NCBI GenBank assembly: GCA_030053915.1 | Contig: JASGCT010000013.1 | Coordinates: 1-44,555 of the forward strand | Reading direction: 5' to 3' | DNA: 44,555 nucleotides | From: Alphaproteobacteria bacterium | Lineage (GTDB): Bacteria > Bacteroidota > Bacteroidia > Chitinophagales > Chitinophagaceae | Shown here: piece by piece, positions 38,310 to 44,555 of the stretch | How positions within the stretch are numbered: the stretch's first letter is position 1 | Layout of the letters: each line of letters begins with the position of its first letter | Program-made: the position numbers and the translations under genes | The notes under the pieces: generated by a model | Seen by the model: the letters and a program-made list of their open reading frames with translations, nothing else | What the model was told of the DNA's origin: nothing | Database searches by the model: none

Positions 38310-41132
38310 TCACAAAACGATATTTACCATTTTATTTTTTACAAAAATAAATTTTTTGGGTGGATTATTATTTAGCCATTTCTTAACGATATCGAGTGCT
38401 AATACTTGAATTTCAACTTCTTCGGGGGTTAAGCTTAAAGATAGTAATAAATGGGCTCTTAATTTTCCATTGATGCTAATTGGATATTCTTTTTGACTAT
38501 CTTCAACTAAAGCAGTATTGAAAACTGGGAATTGTTCTTTAAAAATGGATTGATTATGACCACATAGTTCCCAGAGTTCTTCGCAAATATGAGGTGCAAA
38601 AGGCGCTAATAATATCAAAAAAGGTTCTAAAATTTGTTTTTTATGACATTTTAAATCAGATAATTCGTTGATACATACCATAAAATTACTAACAGCCGTA
38701 TTCATAGAAAAGCGTTCGATGTCATCAGTAATTTTTTTGATAGTTTTATGTAATATTTTTAGTTCTTGAATTGTAGGTTCGTCTTGATTAACAATCACTT
38801 GACTGCTTAATTCGTCAATAAATAGTCTCCATACTTTTTTTAAGAACCTACTGACACCTTCAATACCTTTGGTATCCCAGGGTTTGCTTTGTTCTATAGG
38901 TCCTAAGAACATTTCATAAAGTCTAAAGGTGTCGGTACCATAATGTTCAATAACATCGTCTGGGTTTACCACATTATATTTAGATTTAGACATTTTATCA
39001 ATTTGGCTTTCAAAGTCAAACCCTTTATGGCTATCAAAATGTTCTGGCATATCGGTGTCGAAACCTACGAGTTTATAATCTTTTTTATGTATATTATTTA
39101 AAAAATCTAATTTCGTTTGTTCATGGATTTTTCCATGATCGTCTAAACGTCCTGGATGGGCAAAAAATTTATCGGCATAATGGATTCTAAGACGTTTTAG
39201 AGGTTTATTAATAAATGGTACAAGGTGGTATGGGTAAATACATTTATCGTGGTTATCCACATAGCAAAACCAGCTAAAGGCTTGGATCATACCTTGGTTA
39301 ATTAATTTTTTAAATGGTTCGTTAAATGGTATATAGTCTAAATCGTAAAGAACATGGGTCCACATTCTACTATACATTAAATGTCCTGTTGCATGTTCAG
39401 TACCTCCGATGTATAAATCTACTTGTTGCCAATAACTCAAGGCATCTTTAGAGGCAAAGTGATGCGCATTGTTAGGATCCATAAATCTTAAGAAATACCA
39501 ACTGCTTCCGGCGGCACCGGGCATGGTAAGGGTTTCTAAATTTTGCGCATTCCAACTTGGAATTTGGGCTAATACACCGTTGCCATTTTTATCAAGTTCA
39601 TAATGTTGAAGTTCTGGTAAAATTAATGGTAATTCATGAATTGTGAGGGGCATGGCGCAGTCGTTAATCCATTTAATAGGTATGGGTTCGCCCCAATAGC
39701 GTTGTCTGCTAAACGCTGCATCGCGCATTTTGTAATTTATTTTTCGATACCCACTGCCAATGGCTTCTAATTTTTCAAGGATTAACAAAGTAGCATCAGA
39801 CATGTTTTTTCCTGTACAAAAATCGCTGTTGCACAGTATTGCATCTTTAGTAGGGTTTGCAGTTTTTCCATCGAATAAATTGCCTAAGATATTGGTAATA
39901 TTTAGATTAAAGTGTTGTGCGAAGTTAAAATCTCGTTCATCACCGCAAGGTACAGCCATAATAGCGCCTGTTCCGTAGCCAATTAAAACATATTCTGAAA
40001 TCCAAATTGGAATTGGGGTTTTTAAAAATGGGTGTTCGCAAAAAGCGCCAGTAAAACATCCGCTAATTTTTTTTTCTTTTTGACGATCTAGGTCTGTTTT
40101 CGATTTACAATATTTAATATAATCGTCAACATCTTTTTTTTGTTCGGGTGTTGTAATTTTTGAAATGAGTTCGTGTTCTGGGGCTATCACCATAAAATCT
40201 ACGCCAAAAATAGTATCTGGGCGGGTAGTAAAAACTCGGAGGGTCGCTGAATTATCATTTAATTTAAAATGAATATTGGCGCCGATACTTTTTCCAATCC
40301 AATTGGTTTGCATGTCTTTCAATGAATTGCTAAAATGAATCTGTTCTAAGCCTTCTAAAAGGCGTTCGGCGTATTCGGTGATTCTTAAATTCCATTGCCG
40401 CAATTTTTTACGTTCTATGGGATGTGAGCCTCTTTTACTGAAGCCATTTTCAACTTCATCGTTGGCTAAAACAGTACCTAAGGCTTCGCACCAATTGACT
40501 TCACCTTGTCCAGCGTACATTAAGCGGTACTGCATTAAAATATCGTGTTGTGTTTTGTAGGTATAAGTATGCCATTCTTGGGCATTAAATTTTAAAGATT
40601 CATCGCTGGGGCAAGGGTGATTTTTATTACCTTCTAACTTAAAAGTTTCAATTAAAGATTCGATAACACAGGCTTTTTGGAGTTTTCTGTCAAAATAGCT
40701 ATTAAATAATTGAATAAATAACCATTGCGTCCATTTATAATAGTTGGGGTCGTCGGTTCTTAATTCGCGGCTCCAGTCGAAAGATAGTCCAATTTTTTTA
40801 AGTTGTCTTCTAAAATTTTTAATATTTTTATTAGTTGCTTCAGCGGGGTGAATTTTGTGTTCTAGGGCATATTGTTCGGCTGGTAGTCCAAAGGCGTCGT
40901 AGCCCATAGGATGCAAAACATTAAAACCTTTTAGACGCATATATCTACTAAAAATATCAGATGCAATATATCCCAAAGGATGCCCAACATGTAAACCTGC
41001 GCCGCTTGGGTAGGGGAACATATCTAAAACATAAAATTTGGGTTTAGAAAAATTATTTTCAGCTAAGTTTGATTGATTCTTTTCCCAATAAGACTGCCAT
41101 TTAGATTCTATTTGTGCAAAATGATACTGCAT
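38310..41132 (-). CDS. leuS: Leucine-tRNA ligase
   Basis: A 940-residue class I aminoacyl-tRNA synthetase that charges tRNA-Leu. The HIGH-type motif is H48-V-G-H51 within PYPSGAGLHVGHPLGY, and the KMSKS motif is present (DKMSKSKYNVV, near residue 712). The editing domain shows GTGAIMAVPCGDERDFNFA, with the aspartate that clears mischarged tRNA. An insertion after the HIGH half (about residues 145-175) is of the kind seen in Bacteroidota LeuRS. Length is normal. A promoter element lies 16 nt before the ATG, in a divergent gap shared with the acetolactate decarboxylase gene. Confidence 0.97.
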   Translation of the reverse strand: MQYHFAQIESKWQSYWEKNQSNLAENNFSKPKFYVLDMFPYPSGAGLHVGHPLGYIASDIFSRYMRLKGFNVLHPMGYDAFGLPAEQYALEHKIHPAEATNKNIKNFRRQLKKIGLSFDWSRELRTDDPNYYKWTQWLFIQLFNSYFDRKLQKACVIESLIETFKLEGNKNHPCPSDESLKFNAQEWHTYTYKTQHDILMQYRLMYAGQGEVNWCEALGTVLANDEVENGFSKRGSHPIERKKLRQWNLRITEYAERLLEGLEQIHFSNSLKDMQTNWIGKSIGANIHFKLNDNSATLRVFTTRPDTIFGVDFMVIAPEHELISKITTPEQKKDVDDYIKYCKSKTDLDRQKEKKISGCFTGAFCEHPFLKTPIPIWISEYVLIGYGTGAIMAVPCGDERDFNFAQHFNLNITNILGNLFDGKTANPTKDAILCNSDFCTGKNMSDATLLILEKLEAIGSGYRKINYKMRDAAFSRQRYWGEPIPIKWINDCAMPLTIHELPLILPELQHYELDKNGNGVLAQIPSWNAQNLETLTMPGAAGSSWYFLRFMDPNNAHHFASKDALSYWQQVDLYIGGTEHATGHLMYSRMWTHVLYDLDYIPFNEPFKKLINQGMIQAFSWFCYVDNHDKCIYPYHLVPFINKPLKRLRIHYADKFFAHPGRLDDHGKIHEQTKLDFLNNIHKKDYKLVGFDTDMPEHFDSHKGFDFESQIDKMSKSKYNVVNPDDVIEHYGTDTFRLYEMFLGPIEQSKPWDTKGIEGVSRFLKKVWRLFIDELSSQVIVNQDEPTIQELKILHKTIKKITDDIERFSMNTAVSNFMVCINELSDLKCHKKQILEPFLILLAPFAPHICEELWELCGHNQSIFKEQFPVFNTALVEDSQKEYPISINGKLRAHLLLSLSLTPEEVEIQVLALDIVKKWLNNNPPKKFIFVKNKMVNIVL

Positions 41133-41148
41133 TGTATTAAAATTTATG

Positions 41149-41156
41149 CAAAATTA
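41149..41156 (-). promoter_or_regulatory. -7 promoter element TAATTTTG for leuS
   Basis: Exact TAnnTTTG match, 16 nt before the leuS ATG. Confidence 0.55.
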
Positions 41157-41261
41157 ATACTTTCTTCTTTAAATAAGTGTTAATAGAATAATTTAATTTA
41201 AAATTATTTGATTATATAAAAAAAAATAGTCTTTCAAAATTAATTTTCAATATAAAGTTGT

Positions 41262-41269
41262 TATCTTTG
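41262..41269 (+). promoter_or_regulatory. -7 promoter element TATCTTTG for the acetolactate decarboxylase gene
   Basis: Exact TAnnTTTG match, 62 nt before the ATG at 41332. This is the longest leader among the promoters found here, leaving room for 5' regulation, though no structure was recognised. Confidence 0.55.
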
Positions 41270-41331
41270 CAAAAATTAGAAATTACTGTTAAGTTCAGTA
41301 CTTAGATTTTTAAATATATCAAATTCAATCT

Positions 41332-42072
41332 ATGTATAAATTAAAAATAATACCAATACTTGCCCTTGTTTTGTTTAGTTGCACAAAAAGTCGGAAAAAT
41401 AATGGGGTTCAAATTGCTCCTATTTATCAAATTGGAACATTTCAAAAATTAAGTTCTGGGAACTATCTGGGGATTTTACCAGTGGGCTTTGCTTTAAACT
41501 ATGGCGATTTTGGGTTAGGAGCTGCAACTCAAACAGCACATTCAAAAGTATATTTTAAGGAAATAACGCTTTATAACAATAAAATATATGGTTTTGACTC
41601 TGCTGGTGTTGTTCATGATATCACCTTAGCAAATGATTCTACGCCATTTTTAACAGTAACCAATTTTTCACCTCAATATACTTTTGAATTTAATAATCCA
41701 AGTAGTTATAAATCCATAATAAAAACTTTAGATAGTCTTTTACCAGATACCAGCAATAAAATGTTTTCAATAAAAATATACGGAATATTTGATAGTATTT
41801 TAACACGATCATTACCATCTTTTAATCAACCAGTACCACTATTAACTGAAGTTCTTAAAAAACAAATAATATTTAAAACTGAAAATACTAAAGGTACCCT
41901 TGTAGGATTTAGATTTCCTTTAAATAAAAATGCGAGTGCCAACACACCTGGTTATCATTTTCATTATATTAGTGATGACCTGCATTTAGCTGGACATGCA
42001 CTTAATTTCGAAGCCCGTAATGTAAAAGTCTATGTAGGTGTTCATCTTACAACAACTATCCTCAAAGAATGA
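41332..42072 (+). CDS. Lipoprotein alpha-acetolactate decarboxylase
   Basis: A 246-residue protein of the acetolactate decarboxylase family (PF03306), which turns alpha-acetolactate into acetoin. The zinc ligands are H209, H211 and H222 in PGYHFHYISDDLHLAGHAL; their 2 and 11 residue spacing equals that of characterised enzymes (His194, 196, 207). Other family features are YGDFGLGA (57-64), a candidate active-site glutamate E78, and GTLVGFRFP (188-196). The N terminus is a lipoprotein signal with lipobox L-F-S-C17, so the enzyme is predicted to sit outside the cytoplasm. No acetolactate synthase gene is in the window. Spontaneously leaked acetolactate or a different 2-hydroxy-3-keto acid may be the substrate. 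It stands alone, divergent from leuS. Confidence 0.87.
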   Translation: MYKLKIIPILALVLFSCTKSRKNNGVQIAPIYQIGTFQKLSSGNYLGILPVGFALNYGDFGLGAATQTAHSKVYFKEITLYNNKIYGFDSAGVVHDITLANDSTPFLTVTNFSPQYTFEFNNPSSYKSIIKTLDSLLPDTSNKMFSIKIYGIFDSILTRSLPSFNQPVPLLTEVLKKQIIFKTENTKGTLVGFRFPLNKNASANTPGYHFHYISDDLHLAGHALNFEARNVKVYVGVHLTTTILKE

Positions 42073-42228
42073 TTTTAAATAAAATATACAATGCTAGTGT
42101 TTAGATTACGGTTTCGTTATTTAATAAAAAAATTCATTTAATCATTCATTTTCATTAGCATGGTTTTGAAATTTAAATTTATTATTATAAAATTCTTAAA
42201 AAAATCATAAAAATTGTATTTTTTTTTA

Positions 42229-42236
42229 TAATTTTG
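42229..42236 (+). promoter_or_regulatory. -7 promoter element TAATTTTG for the membrane TPR gene
   Basis: Exact TAnnTTTG match, 16 nt before the ATG at 42253. Confidence 0.55.
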
Positions 42237-42252
42237 CGTTATTATTTTTAAC

Positions 42253-44259
42253 ATGACGACTAAATCTAAAAAAATAAAAAAAACGGAAATAAGACTTGAA
42301 GTTCAAAAAAATTTACAAAAAATTGAACTTATTAAACAGAAAGGTGTTCTAAAACAGAATATTTTATTTATTATACTTTTGGTTGTAATTAATTGTATTG
42401 TATTTGGTAAAATTTTAGGCTTTAACTATGTAGATTTAGACGATTTGATTAATTTAGTTGAAAAGGAAAATGCCTATTTTGTTGATTTTAGTAATTTTTT
42501 TAAAGGTTTTGAGACATCATTTATAGCCACATTTTATAGACCTTTTTTATGGGGAAGTTGGATTATTGATTCTCAATTTCATAATTTTTCTGACCCTAAA
42601 AACCTACCCGTTATTTTTCATTTTTCAAATTTAATGTACCATGTTGGCAGTGTGGTATTATTGTATAGATGTTTGTGTTTGCTTAAAATAAATCTTCAAA
42701 TTGCGTTTTTAGTAAGTTTATTATTTTCGTTACATCCTTTATTTGTTCAAGCCATAGGTTGGATACCTGGCCGCAACGATACCATACTTACTATTTTTAC
42801 TTTAGCCTCTTTTAATTGTTTTGTTTTATATTTAAATATGTCCAAGTTAAAATTTTTAATTTGGCATTTTATATTTTTAGTTTTTAGTTTATTTACCAAA
42901 GAAACCGCTATTGCTTTACCTGCGATATGTTTTGTATATTATTTTTTAAATTTTTCTAAACAACCGCTTCAATCAGAAAACAGAACATTTAATAAAAATT
43001 TGTTACGTATTATTATTATTTGGATACTCATAGCACTTGTGTGGTATTTTATAAGAAAACATGCTTTAGACGCCAGAATTTTTTCATTTTATAATGTTTC
43101 AGATACGTCTAAATATAAAATACGGGCAACTGGCGAAATTGTGGGTTGGGAAGCCTTTAAAAATAATTTTTCATTTCTTTTTGAAAGCATTGGGAAGTTT
43201 ATTTTACCCGTAAATTTATCTGTTTATCCAAGTTATTCTTCAATAAATTATTATATTGGTATTGGTGCTTATGTATTATTAATTTTGGGATGTTTGGGGT
43301 TAAAAATTCCATTTAAAAAATGTTTTTTTGGATTTTTATGGTGGTTTATATTTTTAATACCGCCTATGTTACTTTATTTTAATGATAATCGTTACGATTA
43401 TTTAGAACATCGTATATATACTCCTGCAGTTGGTATTGCTTTTATATTAGCCTTGGGCATAGAAAACCTTAGAATTTATTTGGGTAAGATTGTGCTTTAT
43501 ATCACAGGGTTTTGGGTATTGATTTTGGCTATTATGAGTTTTAATAGAATTGATGATTTTAAAGATGTGGCATCGTTTTATACGTCAGCAGTCCATTCCT
43601 CACCCAATAAATTAAATCCATATCGTGCTTTAGCCGATTATTATAATCGGAACGACCAGAACGATTTAGCCATGAAATATTACGAAAAACTTGTGCAAGT
43701 TAATCCAAGCGATATTAATATAGTCAACTTTATAGCGTCTTACTATACTAAAAATGGGAAATATGATTCTGCATTACATTACTATCAAATTGCATTTTCG
43801 CAAAAGACATTAGATTATGATTTGTATTGTGGTTATGCTGATTATTTGGATAAGGTTCAAAAGCAGGATTCGTCTGATTATTATTATAGAATTGCAACGA
43901 TTCTAAAGCCTACAGAATGGATTCCGTATCATAATATAGCCTATTATGCCATTCAAAAGGGTCAATACGATTCGGCAGAAAAATATTATAATAAAGTATT
44001 AACTTTAAATCCTAATCAAGTAAATTCGTTATGGGGTTTAGGTGTTGTGTATGTAAAGAAAAATAAAATACCTGAAGCCATTGCTGTACTAAACAAAGCT
44101 ATTAAGGTGAATCCGGAATTTAGAGGCGCCTATATTAATTTATTACACATACAATTACAATTAGGGAATTTAAAAGAAGCTAAGAGAATTTATGATATTG
44201 CAAAGACAAAGGGGATCGATTTAAGTGCTGAGTTTCCTGTTTTAAATATTAGCAATTAA
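42253..44259 (+). CDS. Polytopic membrane protein with C-terminal TPR repeats (TMTC/GT-C-like)
   Basis: A 668-residue protein. After a lysine-rich cytoplasmic start (~1-33) come about ten membrane segments up to residue ~440. The first extracytoplasmic loop has YVDLDD (60-64) and then FYRPFLWGSW. WIPGRNDT, FTKETA and a later NRYDYLEHRIYTP segment also appear. This layout matches GT-C-fold glycosyltransferases of the TMTC/DUF1736 type, in which the first-loop aspartates take part in catalysis. Residues ~454-660 are about six TPR units (for example YDSAEKYYNKVLTLNPNQ). The likely role is transfer of a sugar from a lipid carrier to exported proteins; the TPR tail would bind the acceptor. No sugar-lipid genes are near. 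It stands alone, convergent with tRNA-Leu. Confidence 0.82.
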   Translation: MTTKSKKIKKTEIRLEVQKNLQKIELIKQKGVLKQNILFIILLVVINCIVFGKILGFNYVDLDDLINLVEKENAYFVDFSNFFKGFETSFIATFYRPFLWGSWIIDSQFHNFSDPKNLPVIFHFSNLMYHVGSVVLLYRCLCLLKINLQIAFLVSLLFSLHPLFVQAIGWIPGRNDTILTIFTLASFNCFVLYLNMSKLKFLIWHFIFLVFSLFTKETAIALPAICFVYYFLNFSKQPLQSENRTFNKNLLRIIIIWILIALVWYFIRKHALDARIFSFYNVSDTSKYKIRATGEIVGWEAFKNNFSFLFESIGKFILPVNLSVYPSYSSINYYIGIGAYVLLILGCLGLKIPFKKCFFGFLWWFIFLIPPMLLYFNDNRYDYLEHRIYTPAVGIAFILALGIENLRIYLGKIVLYITGFWVLILAIMSFNRIDDFKDVASFYTSAVHSSPNKLNPYRALADYYNRNDQNDLAMKYYEKLVQVNPSDINIVNFIASYYTKNGKYDSALHYYQIAFSQKTLDYDLYCGYADYLDKVQKQDSSDYYYRIATILKPTEWIPYHNIAYYAIQKGQYDSAEKYYNKVLTLNPNQVNSLWGLGVVYVKKNKIPEAIAVLNKAIKVNPEFRGAYINLLHIQLQLGNLKEAKRIYDIAKTKGIDLSAEFPVLNISN

Positions 44260-44267
44260 AATAGAAT

Positions 44268-44354
44268 TGGTGCGGAGAAGGAGATTCGAACTCCCACACC
44301 CTTTCGGGCGCTACCACCTCAAAGTAGTGCGTCTACCAATTTCGCCATCTCCGC
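44268..44354 (-). tRNA. tRNA-Leu (GAG)
   Basis: An 87-nt class II tRNA with acceptor stem GCGGAGA / TCTCCGC, discriminator A and encoded CCA. The D-loop carries TTGGTAGA, the anticodon stem is CTACT / GGTAG around the loop TTGAGGT (anticodon GAG), and there is a long variable arm and a T-arm with GTTCGAATC. The 3' end is 8 bp from the stop of the convergent TPR gene. Confidence 0.96.
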
Positions 44355-44361
44355 TGGGTTG

Positions 44362-44369
44362 CAAAATTA
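44362..44369 (-). promoter_or_regulatory. -7 promoter element TAATTTTG for tRNA-Leu
   Basis: Exact TAnnTTTG match, only 7 nt before the first tRNA base, so transcription must start at or just before the mature 5' end. Confidence 0.6.
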
Positions 44370-44400
44370 CAATAATTATTTAATATTTTATGTTTTATAT

Positions 44401-44555
44401 CTAAAAAAATATAAAATTACATACTATTTTAACGTCAACTAAGTACGTATTATCCATTTTATAAAATTTTATAATATATTTTTGATAGGATGATAAAGGT
44501 CGAACACGCAGGTTCTCCCTAACGATATTGCTACTACGAAGGGTAATTCTACTTA
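44401..44555 (-). CDS. Possible C-terminal end of an unknown gene, cut by the window edge
   Basis: The minus strand is open for 50 codons from the right edge to a TAG at 44401-44403. It reads like protein near the edge (RITLRSSNIVRENLRVRPL, then SSYQKYIIKFYKMDNTYL) and ends in NFIFF. The run without stops is unusual for DNA this AT-rich, but it is short and no family is recognised. If real, it is the gene just upstream of tRNA-Leu. Confidence 0.35.
   Translation of the reverse strand, partial: SRITLRSSNIVRENLRVRPLSSYQKYIIKFYKMDNTYLVDVKIVCNFIFF

Overview
The window looks like a chromosome segment of a low-GC member of the Bacteroidota. The reasons are a type IX secretion (T9SS) C-terminal sorting domain on the largest protein, repeated matches to the Bacteroidota -7 promoter element TAnnTTTG just before starts, Bacteroidota-style lipoprotein and secreted hydrolase families, and strong AT bias. 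I cannot place it below phylum level. No rRNA, CRISPR array, phage or insertion sequence was seen.

Layout, left to right. 1-1640: the 5' part of a fused cobalamin mutase (IcmF type) and a small exported YHS-domain protein. 1809-20450: one minus-strand gene of 6213 codons taking 42 percent of the window. It has a signal peptide, twelve units of exactly seven ~43-residue repeats (predicted seven-bladed beta-propellers) separated by single InlB/B-like repeats, then twenty tandem B-like repeats, an Ig-like stretch and a T9SS sorting domain. 20617-23628: a membrane-anchored protein with a GyrI-like tail, a VanX-type D-Ala-D-Ala dipeptidase and a convergent serine hydrolase of the beta-lactamase fold. 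23683-29141: a minus-strand run, fumC, then an AlkA-like DNA glycosylase, a GHKL ATPase fused to a PD-(D/E)xK (Shedu-like) nuclease domain, and an exported M20 amidohydrolase. The serine hydrolase follows as a possible last member.

29142-31742: a less orderly stretch with an AAA/DUF4143 ATPase, a five-copy 32-33 bp direct repeat, a gene remnant and a DUF1835 protein. 31826-36862: a pair of large exported zinc hydrolases (M14 peptidase, then PIG-L deacetylase) that appear to share a C-terminal GATase-like region. 37077-38141: a GH18-like lipoprotein with an altered catalytic motif, followed by a clear hairpin terminator. 38310-44354: leuS, a lipoprotein acetolactate decarboxylase, a polytopic membrane protein with a TPR tail, and tRNA-Leu(GAG). 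The right edge has a possible gene end.

The genes are mostly independent transcription units. Common themes are export and cell-surface biology (giant adhesin-like protein, peptidoglycan and peptide hydrolases, lipoproteins) and a small DNA-maintenance core (glycosylase plus ATPase-nuclease). The most noteworthy items are the giant modular surface protein and the GHKL-nuclease fusion. All family assignments come from reading motifs by eye; no database search or structure prediction was run.
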